Assembly (NCBI RefSeq): GCF_018622995.1
Contig: NZ_CP076022.1
Span: 2,418,001-2,482,000 of the forward strand
DNA length: 64,000 nt
Reading direction: 5' to 3'
Origin: Arthrobacter jiangjiafuii
Lineage (GTDB): Bacteria > Actinomycetota > Actinomycetes > Actinomycetales > Micrococcaceae
The translations under genes and the position numbers were made by a program. The notes under the pieces are model-generated. The model had not been told where the DNA came from. It ran no database searches and saw only the letters and a list, made by a program, of their open reading frames with translations. Below, piece after piece: positions 19,121 through 28,721 of the stretch; within the stretch, counting starts at the first letter, position 1; every line of letters starts with the position of its first letter.

Positions 19121-20296
19121 CTAGCGCAGTCCGGTTTTCCGCTCCAGCGCCAGGGAGATGAGTTCGTCGATCAGTTCGGTGTACTGCAGTCCGGATTTGG
19201 CCCACATCTGCGGGTACATGCTGACCGGGGTGAAGCCGGGCATGGTGTTGATCTCATTGATGATCAGCTCCCCCTCCGGCGTGTAGAAGAAGTCCACCCG
19301 GGACAGGCCCTCGGCGCCCACGGCCTCAAACCCGAGAGCAGCCAGGGCGCGGACCCGCTCGGAGATTTCCGCCGGCAGGTCGGCCGGGCAGCTGAGCTCA
19401 GCTGCCGTGCCGTCCACATACTTGGCTTCGAAGTCATACCATTCGTGTCCGCCGTGCTGCACGGCGATTTCGCCGGGGTGGCTGGTGCGGGGATCATCGG
19501 TACCGCGGCCCTGCAGGACTGCCACCTCGATCTCGCGGCCGGTGATGCCGGCCTCGACGACAACCTTCGGGTCGTGTTCACGTGCCGTTTCCACCGCGGC
19601 CCGCAGACCGGTCGGATCCGTGACCCGGGTGATGCCCATGGAGGAGCCACCGCGTGCCGGTTTCACAAACAGCGGGAACGTCAGCCGCGCTGCGCGCTCC
19701 AGGGCGGCGGAGGCGTCCTTCTGCCACTGCCGGTCCGTGATGACCTCGTAGGGTCCAACCTTCAGCCCGGCGGATTCAAACACCACCTTCATGAAGTGCT
19801 TGTCCATTCCCACTGCCGACGCCAGGACGCCGGCGCCGACGTATCGGATATCCGCCATCTCCAGCATGCCCTGCAGGGTTCCGTCCTCGCCGAACGGTCC
19901 GTGCAGCACGGGGAAGACGACGTCGATGCGGCCCAGGCTGCGCGGCAGGGTGCCGTCGGCGTGGGCCACTAGTTCGGAACTTGTGCCGTCCGCGGAGAGC
20001 ACCACGGACTCGGTGCCGACCGTCACCTCGGGCAGTGTCTGCGACCGCAGGGACCAGGTGGACGGATCCGCCGACACCAGGGACCACTGGCCGTTGCGCG
20101 CGATGCCCACGGGAACGACGTCGTACTTATTGCGGTCGATGGCTTCCAGCACGCCGGCGGCGGTCACGCAGCTCACCGAATGTTCGCTGGACCGGCCGCC
20201 GAACAGCACGGCGACGCGGGGGCGGCGGCCGGTGCCATCAGAATCGGCGGTGCCTGGGACAACACCGGTCTCGGGGTTCAGGGGCTCAATGGTCAC
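19121..20296 (-). CDS. ddl: D-alanine--D-alanine ligase
   Basis: A 391-residue ATP-grasp enzyme that makes D-Ala-D-Ala for peptidoglycan in the cytoplasm. The N-terminal VAVLFGGRSSEHSVSCVTA contains the conserved Glu and Ser-His. Other motifs are FPVLHGPFGEDGTLQG, FVKPARGGSSMGI (ATP loop), EIEVAVL and the Mg-binding RVDFFY...INEINTMPGFT. Length is normal for the actinobacterial form. The GTG start overlaps the gpsA stop (GTGA), placing it in one operon with plsC and gpsA. Confidence 0.95.
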   Translation of the reverse strand: MTIEPLNPETGVVPGTADSDGTGRRPRVAVLFGGRSSEHSVSCVTAAGVLEAIDRNKYDVVPVGIARNGQWSLVSADPSTWSLRSQTLPEVTVGTESVVLSADGTSSELVAHADGTLPRSLGRIDVVFPVLHGPFGEDGTLQGMLEMADIRYVGAGVLASAVGMDKHFMKVVFESAGLKVGPYEVITDRQWQKDASAALERAARLTFPLFVKPARGGSSMGITRVTDPTGLRAAVETAREHDPKVVVEAGITGREIEVAVLQGRGTDDPRTSHPGEIAVQHGGHEWYDFEAKYVDGTAAELSCPADLPAEISERVRALAALGFEAVGAEGLSRVDFFYTPEGELIINEINTMPGFTPVSMYPQMWAKSGLQYTELIDELISLALERKTGLR

Positions 20297-21336
20297 GGGG
20301 TGTGCACACCTTCGGATTTCAGTTCGCGGGACAGCAGGCGCGGCCCCAGTTCATCAACGGATATGGCGCCCTGCAGCACGGCCACAACGTTTTCGGTGAT
20401 CGGCATGTAGACGCCAAGCTGGGTGGCCCGGTCCAGGACTGCCTGCGCGGATTTGATGCCTTCCGCTGTCTGCTTCATGGAAGCGTTGACTTCCTCCAGC
20501 GTCAGGCCCTGGGCCAGGAGCCGGCCGGCCGTGTGGTTGCGTGAAAGCGGCGAGGAGCAGGTGGCGATGAGGTCGCCCATACCGGCCAGCCCGGACATGG
20601 TTTCGGCACTGCCGCCCAGCGCCAGCGCGAGCCGGGTGGTTTCGGCCAGGCCGCGGGTCATCACCGAGGCCTTGGTGTTATCCCCCATGCCCTTGCCTTC
20701 GCAGATGCCCACGGCCAGGGCAATAACGTTCTTGACGATGCCGCCGATTTCCGTGCCCACCACGTCGGTGTTGGTGTACGGGCGGAAGTACGGAGCGGTG
20801 CACGCCCGCGCGATCCAGGCCGCGGTGTCCAGGTCAGAGCAGGCCACCACTGACGCCGTCGGCTGCCGGTTGGCGATTTCCATGGCCAGGTTCGGCCCGG
20901 AAATGACCGCCACCCGGTCTTCGGGCCAATGCAACTCCTGCTCGATGACCTGGCTCATCCGTGAGTCGGTACCGACTTCCAGTCCCTTCATCAGGGACAC
21001 GACGACGGCGCCTGCCGGGATCAGGTCCCTGATCTGGCGCAGCTGGGCGCGCAGGGTCTGCGCGGGAACCGCCAGCACCACGAGTTCGGCGCCCTTGAGC
21101 ACTTCTGCGGGGTCGGCGGACGCGGTGAGGTTTCCGGGCAGCACCGTGTCCTTGAGGTACTGGGTGTTGCGGTGTCCGTCATTGATCTCGGCGGCAATTT
21201 CCGGGCGGCGGGCCCAGAGCCGGACGTCGGTGCGGCGTTCAGCCCCGGCGTCGGCCACGATCTTGGCGAAGGTGGTTCCCCAGCTGCCGGCGCCAAGTAC
21301 CGCCACGGTTGAGGGGTAGTCGTTGCGGGGGGTCAT
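20293..21336 (-). CDS. gpsA: Glycerol-3-phosphate dehydrogenase [NAD(P)+]
   Basis: A 347-residue cytoplasmic enzyme reducing dihydroxyacetone phosphate to sn-glycerol-3-phosphate for phospholipids; the product could also feed CDP-glycerol for the neighbouring wall-polymer locus. It shows VAVLGAGSWGTTFA (Rossmann), VVSLMKGLE, VISGPNLAMEIA, GGIVKNVIALAVG with the catalytic Lys, and the C-terminal SGLAGMGDLIATCSSPLSRN. The ATG overlaps the upstream acyltransferase stop (ATGA). Confidence 0.95.
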   Translation of the reverse strand: MTPRNDYPSTVAVLGAGSWGTTFAKIVADAGAERRTDVRLWARRPEIAAEINDGHRNTQYLKDTVLPGNLTASADPAEVLKGAELVVLAVPAQTLRAQLRQIRDLIPAGAVVVSLMKGLEVGTDSRMSQVIEQELHWPEDRVAVISGPNLAMEIANRQPTASVVACSDLDTAAWIARACTAPYFRPYTNTDVVGTEIGGIVKNVIALAVGICEGKGMGDNTKASVMTRGLAETTRLALALGGSAETMSGLAGMGDLIATCSSPLSRNHTAGRLLAQGLTLEEVNASMKQTAEGIKSAQAVLDRATQLGVYMPITENVVAVLQGAISVDELGPRLLSRELKSEGVHTP

Positions 21337-22127
21337 TTCTCTTCCGTTCCGTCCTGCTTGGTAACCCTGGGCTGCTCAAAATCCCGGGGATGCTCAAAAT
21401 TCCTGCCGGTGGCAGCTTGGCCCTTGATGGCCGGATCCCAGCGGGTGATGGGGGCCTTTTCGTTCCGCAGCTCGGCAACCATCTCGGTGAGGCTGTTCAT
21501 GATCCGCTCTGTAGCGGTATCCAGCAGTGCCTTCGTCATTGGCTGACCCCGCAGGTCGGACATGTCCACCGGAGCACCAACGCGCAGCCGCACTGTCTTG
21601 CGCGGAAACAGCCTCAGGCGCTTGCTGTAGCGGGGCACCAGTGCCTCGGCACCCCAATGCGCCACCGGAATCACCGGGGCGCCTGTCTGCAACGCCAGCC
21701 GGGCGGCTCCGGTCCGTCCGCGCATGGGCCAGAGGTCCGGGTCCCGGGTCAGCGTTCCTTCGGGGTAGACGATGAGCGCTCCCCCGGTATCGATCACTTT
21801 GCGGGCACTGGTCAGGGACGCCGAGGCTCCGGTGGTGACGCGCTCAACCGGCACTTGGTTGGTGGCACGAAGAGCCGCTCCGAAAACGGGCACCTTAAAC
21901 AGCGATGCCTTGGCCAGATAGTGGGGCATGATCTTCTGGTTGTAGAAGAAATGCCCCACTACTACCGGGTCGATCTCTGTCACATGGTTGGGGCAGGCGA
22001 TGAATCCGGTGTCCCGGGGCAGGTTTTCCAACCCTTCCCACTGCTTGCTCAGCAGCAGATTCATCACCGGCCGCATGCTGTTCGCCAACAGGGCGAACGC
22101 CACCCGCGATTTGACCGACTCAGGCAT
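21333..22127 (-). CDS. plsC: 1-acyl-sn-glycerol-3-phosphate acyltransferase (PlsC family)
   Basis: A 264-residue membrane-associated acyltransferase. The catalytic HX4D motif is NHVTEIDP (His48, Asp53), and the second motif is YPEGTLT near 120. It transfers an acyl chain to lysophosphatidic acid in phospholipid synthesis, consistent with coupling to gpsA, which supplies glycerol-3-phosphate. The C-terminal ~40 residues are charged and likely disordered. It starts 8 bp after the murA stop, so murA-plsC-gpsA-ddl may be one transcript. Confidence 0.88.
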   Translation of the reverse strand: MPESVKSRVAFALLANSMRPVMNLLLSKQWEGLENLPRDTGFIACPNHVTEIDPVVVGHFFYNQKIMPHYLAKASLFKVPVFGAALRATNQVPVERVTTGASASLTSARKVIDTGGALIVYPEGTLTRDPDLWPMRGRTGAARLALQTGAPVIPVAHWGAEALVPRYSKRLRLFPRKTVRLRVGAPVDMSDLRGQPMTKALLDTATERIMNSLTEMVAELRNEKAPITRWDPAIKGQAATGRNFEHPRDFEQPRVTKQDGTEEK

Positions 22128-22135
22128 GGCGGCGG

Positions 22136-23473
22136 CTACCTTGCTTCGGCTGAAGCCGGAGTGACGTCGAAGTCCGCCCCGAGCCCCTCAAGCTTGTCGA
22201 GGAAATGCTCGTAGCCGCGGTTGATCAGTTCAATCCCTGTCACCCGTGAGGTGCCCTCGGCAGCCAAGGCTGCGATGAGGTGGCTGAAGCCGCCGCGGAG
22301 ATCCGGAATGTCGATGTCGGCACCCTTGAGCTTTACGGGGCCGGAGATGACAGCCGAGTGCAGGAAATTCCGCTGGCCGAAGCGGCACGGGACGCTGCCG
22401 AGACACTCGCGGTGGACCTGGATGTTCGCGCCCATGCGGATCAGGGCCTCCGTGAAGCCGAAACGGTTCTCGTAAACCGTTTCGTGGACAATCGACACGC
22501 CTTCAGCCTGGGTCAGGGCAACCACCAGCGGCTGCTGCCAGTCGGTCATGAAGCCGGGGTGGACATCGGTTTCCAGCACCAGCGGGTTTAGCGCCCCGCC
22601 GGGATGGTAGAAGCGGATCCCGCCGTCGTCGACGTCGAATGCCCCGCCCACTTTGCGGTAGGTGTTCAGGAAGGCCGTGAGATCCTGCTGCGACGCGCCT
22701 TCCACGTAAATGTCACCCTTGGTGACCAGGGCAGCGGAGGCCCAGGAGGCGGCTTCGTTGCGGTCGGGCAGGGCGCGGTGGTTGTATCCGCTCAGCTCGG
22801 AGACACCCTCGATGCGGATCACGCGGTCCGTCTGGACCGTGATGATCGCGCCCATCTTCTGCAGCACGGCAATGAGGTCCAGGATCTCGGGCTCCACTGC
22901 GGCACCGCGCAGCTCAGTGATCCCCACGGCCTTGACGGCGGTCAGCAGCACCTGCTCGGTGGCACCGACGCTCGGGTAGGGCAGTTCCACCTTGGCACCC
23001 GTGAGGCCCTTGGGCGCGGAAATGGAAATACCGCCGGGACGCTTCTCCACCACGGCACCGAAGTTCCGCAGCATCTGGAGATGGAAATCGATCGGCCGGT
23101 CGCCGATTTTGCAGCCGCCCAGATCCGGGATAAAGGCCTCGCCGAGGCTGTGCATCAACGGACCGCAGAGCAGGATCGGAATCCGGGAATCACCGGCGTG
23201 GGCGTCGATGTCCTTGGAGGCCGCCGTCTTCGCGTTCTGTGGATCCATGGTCAGGTCACCGGTCACGGGGTCCTTGGTAACCTCGACGCCGTGCAGCTTC
23301 AACAGCGAGGTGACTACCTCAACGTCCTTGATTTCCGGAACGTTGCGCAGCAGTGAAGGGCTGTTGCCCAGCAGTGCTGCGACCATGGCCTTGGGAACGA
23401 GGTTCTTCGCTCCGCGGACGGGGACTTTTCCTGTGAGAGGAACTCCACCACGGATGGTTAGAACGCTACCCAT
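22136..23473 (-). CDS. murA: UDP-N-acetylglucosamine 1-carboxyvinyltransferase
   Basis: A 445-residue cytoplasmic enzyme that adds enolpyruvate to UDP-GlcNAc, the first committed step of peptidoglycan synthesis. It has VRGAKNLVPKAMVAALL at the N-terminus, the catalytic loop LGGCKIGDRPIDFHL with the nucleophilic Cys at 121, and DVHPGFMTDWQQPLV near the C-terminus. The presence of Cys rather than the Asp found in mycobacteria is notable for fosfomycin response. I chose the ATG at 23473 (AGGTG upstream) over a GTG two codons earlier. Confidence 0.93.
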   Translation of the reverse strand: MGSVLTIRGGVPLTGKVPVRGAKNLVPKAMVAALLGNSPSLLRNVPEIKDVEVVTSLLKLHGVEVTKDPVTGDLTMDPQNAKTAASKDIDAHAGDSRIPILLCGPLMHSLGEAFIPDLGGCKIGDRPIDFHLQMLRNFGAVVEKRPGGISISAPKGLTGAKVELPYPSVGATEQVLLTAVKAVGITELRGAAVEPEILDLIAVLQKMGAIITVQTDRVIRIEGVSELSGYNHRALPDRNEAASWASAALVTKGDIYVEGASQQDLTAFLNTYRKVGGAFDVDDGGIRFYHPGGALNPLVLETDVHPGFMTDWQQPLVVALTQAEGVSIVHETVYENRFGFTEALIRMGANIQVHRECLGSVPCRFGQRNFLHSAVISGPVKLKGADIDIPDLRGGFSHLIAALAAEGTSRVTGIELINRGYEHFLDKLEGLGADFDVTPASAEAR

Positions 23474-23627
23474 GAACACCTAATTTCTTTTTTCATAAAT
23501 TGCCCCAACAGCAAAGAGAGACTGCACTCAAGCATAGGAGCAAGCGTCCACATACTGAAATATCGGCACCCCGTGCGCGGGCCGTTTCCTGCTCTTGTCC
23601 CGGCTGGGTACGCAAGGGGTTAAAACC

Positions 23628-23654
23628 GATAGGCCCCCGGGTCGGGGGCCTATC
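23628..23654 (-). terminator. Terminator of leuCD
   Basis: An 11-bp perfect stem (GATAGGCCCCC with its complement) around a 5-nt loop. On the minus strand it is followed by GGTTTTA, about 65 bp beyond the leuD stop. Confidence 0.8.
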
Positions 23655-23719
23655 AATCCTACTGAGTCCCCCGCCCGGGGCGGAAACCGGCGGGGCTCTC
23701 TTGGCGTCCTGCAGGGGCG

Positions 23720-24319
23720 CTAGCGCAGGGCCGGCAACGTTGTCGGTTTGAAGGATGGGCGGTGTGCCTCGAACATTGTGATATCCGACTCGTGGCGCAG
23801 GGTGAGCGAAATATCATCCAATCCTTCAAGCAGCCGCCACCGGGTGTATTCATCGATTTGGAAGGGCGCCGTCACCGATCCGCAGACCACGGTGCGGGCG
23901 GCCAGGTCCACGCTGACTTCAGTGCCCGGGGAGTTTTCCAGCACTTTCCAGATGAGCTCGATGTCGTCCTGGGCCAGCTGCGCCGCAACGAGGCCCTGCT
24001 TGCCGGAGTTGCCCCGGAAAATGTCGGCAAAGCGGGAGGACAGCACGGCCCGGAAGCCGTAGTCCTTCAGCGCCCAGACGGCATGTTCGCGCGAGGAACC
24101 GGTACCGAAATCCGGCCCGGCAACGAGGACTGATCCCGATTTGTAGGGTTCGCGGTTCAGGATGAAGTTCTCGTCCTTGCGCCAGCCGGCAAAGAGGGCA
24201 TCCTCGAAGCCGGTCCGGGTGATGCGCTTGAGGTACACCGCAGGGATGATCTGGTCGGTGTCCACATCGGACTGCCGCAGCGGAACGCCGATGCCGGTGT
24301 GGGTGGTGATTTTTTCCAT
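23720..24319 (-). CDS. leuD: 3-isopropylmalate dehydratase small subunit
   Basis: A 199-residue swivel-domain subunit that with LeuC isomerises 2- to 3-isopropylmalate in leucine synthesis. Motifs: [46 protein letters not shown]. The open frame extends further upstream but runs into leuC; the ATG at 24319, with a GGAAG sequence upstream and the family N-terminus [10 protein letters not shown], is the start. It lies 11 bp after leuC. Confidence 0.95.
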   Translation of the reverse strand: MEKITTHTGIGVPLRQSDVDTDQIIPAVYLKRITRTGFEDALFAGWRKDENFILNREPYKSGSVLVAGPDFGTGSSREHAVWALKDYGFRAVLSSRFADIFRGNSGKQGLVAAQLAQDDIELIWKVLENSPGTEVSVDLAARTVVCGSVTAPFQIDEYTRWRLLEGLDDISLTLRHESDITMFEAHRPSFKPTTLPALR

Positions 24320-24330
24320 GGCGGGCTTCC

Positions 24331-25806
24331 TTACGCTGCAGGCTGGACGGGCTGGGCTGCGGGAACGGCTGCCGCCGCCCCGGGCAGGGGGTCGAGGTCC
24401 GACGGCGAACTCAGGGTGCCGCGGACCGCGGTGGCCGCTGCCACCACCGGTGAGACCAGGTGCGTGCGTCCGCCCTTGCCCTGCCGGCCTTCGAAGTTGC
24501 GGTTGGAGGTGGAGGCGCAGCGCTCCCCCGGTTCCAGCTGGTCCGGGTTCATGCCCAGGCACATGGAGCAGCCGGCGAAGCGCCACTCGGCGCCGAAGTC
24601 CTTGAAGACCCGGTCCAGCCCTTCGGCCTCGGCTTCCAGGCGGACACGGGCCGAGCCGGGAACCACCATCATCCGGATGGCGGGATCCTTCTGCCGGCCA
24701 CGGATGATGTCGGCGGCGATGCGCAGGTCCTCGATCCGGCTGTTGGTACAGGAGCCCAGGAACACGGTGTCCACGCGGATGTCCTTCATGGGCGTGCCGG
24801 CCGCCAGGTCCATATAGGTGAGCGCCCGTTCGGCTGCGGCCTTCGCGTTTTCGTCGGCGAAGTCATCCGGAGAGGGAACGGACTCCGAGAGCGAGACTCC
24901 CTGGCCGGGGTTGGTGCCCCAGGTGACAAACGGTTCGAGGGTGTCGGCGTCCAGGAACACTTCGGCATCGAAGGCGGCGTCGTCGTCGGTCACCAGGGAA
25001 CGCCAGTGCGCGACGGCGGCATCCCAGTCAGCGCCCTGCGGCGCGTGCGGCTTGTGCTGCAGGTAGGCGAAGGTGGTGTCATCCGGTGCCACCATGCCCG
25101 CGCGGGCTCCGGCCTCGATGGACATGTTGCAGATGGTCATCCGGGCCTCCATCGACAGGGACCGGATGGCTGACCCACGGTATTCCAGCACGTAGCCCTG
25201 GCCGCCGCCGGTGCCGATCTTGGCGATCACGGCCAGGATGATGTCCTTGGAGGTGACGCCGGGGCGCAGGGTTCCCTCGACGTTCACGGCCATGGTCTTG
25301 AAGGGCTTCAGCGACAGGGTCTGGGTGGCCATGACATGTTCCACCTCGGAGGTGCCGATGCCCATCGCCAGGGCGCCGAATGCTCCGTGGGTGGAGGTGT
25401 GGGAGTCGCCGCAGACCACGGTCTGGCCGGGTTGGGTCAGGCCCAGCTGCGGACCCACCACATGGACAATTCCCTGCTCGGCATCGCCGAGGGGATGGAG
25501 GCGGACGCCGAACTCGGCACAGTTGGCGCGCAGCGTTTCGATCTGGGTGCGGCTGACCGGATCGGCGATCGGCTTGTCGATCGCCAGCGTGGGGGTGTTG
25601 TGGTCCTCGGTGGCGATGGTCAGGTCCGGGCGCCGCAGCTTCCGGCCGGCCAGCCGCAGGCCTTCGAAGGCCTGCGGTGAGGTGACCTCATGAACGAGGT
25701 GGAGATCGATGTAGAGAAGGTCGGGGGCACCGTCCTCGCCCTTGACGACCACGTGCTCGTCCCACACTTTTTCTGCAAGCGTCCTGCCTGCTGCGTGCTC
25801 ACCCAT
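24331..25806 (-). CDS. leuC: 3-isopropylmalate dehydratase large subunit
   Basis: A 491-residue aconitase-family protein binding a [4Fe-4S] cluster. Cluster cysteines lie in FLGSCTNSR and in [30 protein letters not shown] is the conserved substrate loop. It catalyses the isopropylmalate isomerisation with LeuD. AGGAG eight nt before the ATG at 25806 fixes the start. The 140-bp region to the divergent IclR regulator contains the presumed operator. Confidence 0.95.
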   Translation of the reverse strand: MGEHAAGRTLAEKVWDEHVVVKGEDGAPDLLYIDLHLVHEVTSPQAFEGLRLAGRKLRRPDLTIATEDHNTPTLAIDKPIADPVSRTQIETLRANCAEFGVRLHPLGDAEQGIVHVVGPQLGLTQPGQTVVCGDSHTSTHGAFGALAMGIGTSEVEHVMATQTLSLKPFKTMAVNVEGTLRPGVTSKDIILAVIAKIGTGGGQGYVLEYRGSAIRSLSMEARMTICNMSIEAGARAGMVAPDDTTFAYLQHKPHAPQGADWDAAVAHWRSLVTDDDAAFDAEVFLDADTLEPFVTWGTNPGQGVSLSESVPSPDDFADENAKAAAERALTYMDLAAGTPMKDIRVDTVFLGSCTNSRIEDLRIAADIIRGRQKDPAIRMMVVPGSARVRLEAEAEGLDRVFKDFGAEWRFAGCSMCLGMNPDQLEPGERCASTSNRNFEGRQGKGGRTHLVSPVVAAATAVRGTLSSPSDLDPLPGAAAAVPAAQPVQPAA

Positions 25807-25916
25807 GCCGATGCTCCTTGTGAAGTGCCTCCCGCGAGCCGGAACAGCGGCCGCGCGGAGTCGATGTTTTAAGAGAACCAGTCCCGGCCGTGGGCGCGCC
25901 AGTTTTTCAACTTGCA

Positions 25917-25931
25917 TCTCAAATACTGAGA
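25917..25931. promoter_or_regulatory. Candidate NdgR/LtbR operator in the leuC-ndgR intergenic region
   Basis: A perfect inverted repeat, TCTCA-AATAC-TGAGA, between the divergent genes. For the rightward gene it lies between a possible -35 (TTGCAT, 25912-25917) and a weak -10 (CAGTAT, 25935-25940). Similar sites lie upstream of leuB and ilvB. The role is inferred, not shown. Confidence 0.5.
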
Positions 25932-25946
25932 CGGCAGTATCAGCAC

Positions 25947-26684
25947 ATGGACATTACCGGAAACCCCGCCAGCGGCGTGGGCGTCATCGACAAAGCAGCC
26001 CTCGTACTTGATGCGCTGGAGGCCGGCCCCACCACCCTGGCGCAGCTGGTCACCGCCACCGGGCTGGCCAGGCCGACCGTGCACCGCCTCGCCGTCGCCC
26101 TGGCGCACCACCGGCTGGTAGGCCGGGACATCCAGGGACGCTTTGTGCTGGGCGGCCGGCTGGTCGAGCTGGCCTCCGCCGCGGGTGAGGACCGCCTGAT
26201 CGCCGCCTCCGGGCCGGTGCTGCTGGCGCTGCGCGACGCCACCGGTGAAAGCTCCCAGGTGTTCCGCCGGCAGGGGGAATGGCGGGTCTGTGTCGCCTCG
26301 GCCGAACGGCCGATCGGACTGCGGGACACCATTCCGGTGGGCACGTCGCTGTCCATGAAGGCCGGATCCGCCGCCCAGTGCCTATTGGCGTGGGAGGATC
26401 ATGACCGCCTGCTCGAAGGCCTGCACAACGCCCGCTTCACTCCCACAGTGCTCGCCGGCGTGCGGCGGCGCGGCTGGGCGCAGAGCCTGGGCGAACGCGA
26501 GCCGGGGGTCGCCTCGGTGTCCGCCCCTGTCCGCGGCCCCTCCGGAAGGGTCATTGCCGCCGTGTCCATTTCCGGGCCGATCGAACGCCTCACGCGCCAG
26601 CCCGGCCGCATTCATGCCGAAGTGGTGACCCGGGCGGCCGCCTCCCTTACCGAGGCCCTGCGCAAAAACACCGACCAGCCATAG
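25947..26684 (+). CDS. ndgR: IclR-family regulator of leucine biosynthesis (NdgR/LtbR type)
   Basis: A 245-residue regulator. An N-terminal winged HTH (about 13-75; [22 protein letters not shown]) is followed by an IclR effector domain with [14 protein letters not shown] and [25 protein letters not shown]. The family is defined by divergent position from leuCD; NdgR in Streptomyces and LtbR in Corynebacterium control leu and other amino-acid genes. The ATG at 25947 was chosen because it starts at the family N-terminus; no Shine-Dalgarno is visible and a weak -10 lies 6 nt upstream. Confidence 0.87.
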   Translation: MDITGNPASGVGVIDKAALVLDALEAGPTTLAQLVTATGLARPTVHRLAVALAHHRLVGRDIQGRFVLGGRLVELASAAGEDRLIAASGPVLLALRDATGESSQVFRRQGEWRVCVASAERPIGLRDTIPVGTSLSMKAGSAAQCLLAWEDHDRLLEGLHNARFTPTVLAGVRRRGWAQSLGEREPGVASVSAPVRGPSGRVIAAVSISGPIERLTRQPGRIHAEVVTRAAASLTEALRKNTDQP

Positions 26685-26713
26685 TCTGGAATCCTTCGAC
26701 TCGAGGGGTAACC

Positions 26714-27136
26714 ATGAAACGGCTGCGCTTGCTGTGGAACGTCATCCGCGCCACGGGCGCCGAACGGGTGTTCACCGGGTTCCTGCTGGCACTCGCCGGA
26801 GCCATGCTGGTGCTCCCCCGGGTGGAGCCGGAGATCCACAACTACGGTGACGCCCTGTGGTTCCTCTTCGAATCCTTCACCACCATCGGCTATGGCGACA
26901 TGGTGCCGGTGACCATGCTCGGCCGGCTGGTGACCGTGTTCGTCTCGCTCTACGGCATCCTTGTGGTGGCATTATCCACGGGCGTGATTGTCGGCTACTA
27001 CAGCGAGATCCTGAAGGCCCGGGCCAACGCCAGCCTGGACGAATTCATCCGCGAGCTGGAGCAGCTGCCGGACCTGTCGCGGGATGAGCTGCTCACGCTG
27101 GCGGAGCGGGTCCGCCGCCGGCACATCCTGCGGTAA
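26714..27136 (+). CDS. Two-TM potassium channel protein
   Basis: A 140-residue integral membrane protein with TM1 (about 18-36), a pore helix and selectivity filter TTIGYGD (56-62), and TM2 (about 68-92), followed by a short helical cytoplasmic tail. This is the minimal pore unit of a tetrameric K+ channel; no RCK or cyclic-nucleotide domain is attached. GAGGGGT precedes the ATG. It follows the IclR gene by 29 bp but has no evident functional link with leucine synthesis. Confidence 0.88.
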   Translation: MKRLRLLWNVIRATGAERVFTGFLLALAGAMLVLPRVEPEIHNYGDALWFLFESFTTIGYGDMVPVTMLGRLVTVFVSLYGILVVALSTGVIVGYYSEILKARANASLDEFIRELEQLPDLSRDELLTLAERVRRRHILR

Positions 27137-27170
27137 CGTCCTGGCGCAACCGGCTACCGGACACACCTGG

Positions 27171-28187
27171 CTACCCGCCGAAATGGTCCCAGCCGATGGT
27201 TTGCGGCGACTGCCCGCCCACGGTGACGCCAGCGCCGTCTCGCACTTCACCGATCAGCTCAAAGCCCGCCGGGAGCTCGGAATCGGCCGGGAAGCAGGCC
27301 AGCAGCCCGTGGTCCTCTCCCCCGCCCAGGACCCAGTCCAGGGGGTCGGCACCCAACCTCGACGCGGCGGCCCGCAATGGCTCGGCGTGCCGGGCAACAG
27401 CTGCGGCGTTCAACTCGATGGCCACCCCTGAGGCTGAGGCTATGCGCCCGGCATCGCGGACCAGCCCGTCCGAGATGTCCAGCATGGCCGTGGCACCTGA
27501 TTCCGCCGCACGCGGGCCGCTGGCCAGGGGTGGGCGGGGCCGGCACTGGCTGGTTGCCAGTTCCAGCAAGGCAAGGTTTTCAGCGGTGGGGTCGGCGATC
27601 AGGGCTGCATAATCCTCGTGGCTTTCCAGTACAGCCAGGCCACCTGCCGCCCGACCCAGGCTTCCGTCCACGGCAACAATGTCGCCCGGCCGGGCGCCTG
27701 AGCGCAGCACCGGAGTCCGTCCCTGCAGGGAGCCGGTGACGGCTGCGGTGACCACGATTTCCCGGCCTCGGCCGAGGTCCCCGCCGACGACGGAGCACTC
27801 GGTTGCGCCGAGGACGTGGATGGCCGCCGCGAGTCCGTCGGCGAGGTCCTCCACCCAGGCAACCTCGGTACTGCCCGGAAGGGTCAGGCTGACCACCAGG
27901 GAGGTGGGCACCGCGCCCATGGCATTAATGTCGGAGAGGTTCTGCGCCGCACATTTCCAGCCGACGTCAAAACCGCTGGTGCGGTAGCCGGAAGGCCAGA
28001 GCAGTCGGAAATCGGCATCCTGGACCAGGGTGTCGATGGAGATCACGGTCCGCCCGTCTTCGGCGGCGATCACAGCTGCATCGTCCCCAGGCCCCAGCAG
28101 GGCGATGGGTGTGCCCAACCGCGGGAAGATCCGCGCGAGGAGGGATTTTTCATCAAGGTCCGCCACTGTTGGCGCTTCCGTAGGCAC
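27171..28187 (-). CDS. thiL: Thiamine-monophosphate kinase
   Basis: A 338-residue cytoplasmic enzyme phosphorylating thiamine monophosphate to thiamine diphosphate. PurM-like fold motifs: LLGPGDDAAVI, SIDTLVQDADFR, VGWKCAAQNLSDINAMGA, VVGGDLGRG, MLDISDGLVRDAGRIA and GGGEDHGLLACF. Length is normal. It converges on the potassium-channel gene with no clear hairpin in the 34-bp gap. Confidence 0.93.
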   Translation of the reverse strand: MPTEAPTVADLDEKSLLARIFPRLGTPIALLGPGDDAAVIAAEDGRTVISIDTLVQDADFRLLWPSGYRTSGFDVGWKCAAQNLSDINAMGAVPTSLVVSLTLPGSTEVAWVEDLADGLAAAIHVLGATECSVVGGDLGRGREIVVTAAVTGSLQGRTPVLRSGARPGDIVAVDGSLGRAAGGLAVLESHEDYAALIADPTAENLALLELATSQCRPRPPLASGPRAAESGATAMLDISDGLVRDAGRIASASGVAIELNAAAVARHAEPLRAAASRLGADPLDWVLGGGEDHGLLACFPADSELPAGFELIGEVRDGAGVTVGGQSPQTIGWDHFGG

Positions 28188-28285
28188 TGGGGGTTTCCTT
28201 CGGTTTAGCTGAATCGGAACGCTACCGGTCCCTGCTGGAATTTATCACGGGCGTCACGGGAAAGGACCGGGCCGAAAACGGGTAC

Positions 28286-28319
28286 AAAAAAACCAGCCCC
28301 GGAGAAACTCCGGAGCTGG
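28286..28319 (-). terminator. Terminator of the tRNA-Gln/tRNA-Glu unit
   Basis: On the minus strand, a 12-bp stem (CCAGCTCCGGAG paired with CTCCGGGGCTGG, one G-T pair) with a TTT loop is followed by seven T, starting 10 nt after tRNA-Glu. Confidence 0.9.
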
Positions 28320-28328
28320 TTTGGATGG

Positions 28329-28401
28329 TGACCCCAGCGGGATTCGAACCCGCGTTACCGCCGTGAGAGGGCAGCGTACTAGGCCGCTATACGATGGGGC
28401 C
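28329..28401 (-). tRNA. tRNA-Glu (CTC)
   Basis: A 73-nt cloverleaf with acceptor GGCCCCA/TGGGGTC, anticodon CTC in an anticodon loop CTCTCAC, and T-arm GCGGGTTCGAATCCCGC. CCA is not encoded. Confidence 0.95.
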
Positions 28402-28528
28402 AAAGCACAAGCATTCTGCCCGTTAAGGCGTCTTGCTTCCATTTGCTCAACTATAAAATTGAGCCCGACAAGCTTTTCACACTTGTCATTGATCTTCAAA
28501 TCGATAATTACTTATCAAATGAGAACCG

Positions 28529-28600
28529 CTGGGATACCAGGACTCGAACCTAGAATGTCGGTACCAGAAACCGATGTGTTGCCAATTACACCATATCCCA
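28529..28600 (-). tRNA. tRNA-Gln (CTG)
   Basis: A 72-nt cloverleaf with acceptor TGGGATA/TATCCCA, anticodon CTG in loop TTCTGGT and T-arm CTAGGTTCGAGTCCTGG. It lies 127 bp upstream of tRNA-Glu; one terminator follows both. Confidence 0.95.
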
Positions 28601-28662
28601 CTGCGCTTTTCGGTTGTTTTGGAGGATTTTCTCTCCGCTGCAACCCCTCAGCACGAGATACA

Positions 28663-28690
28663 ACTATACACGCCTTCCGGGGAAGTACAA
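28663..28690 (-). promoter_or_regulatory. Promoter of tRNA-Gln/tRNA-Glu
   Basis: On the minus strand: TTGTAC, 16-bp spacer, TATAGT, about 60 bp upstream of tRNA-Gln. Confidence 0.65.
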
Positions 28691-28721
28691 AACCGCTCCC
28701 AGCAGCCGCACACCGGCCGGT

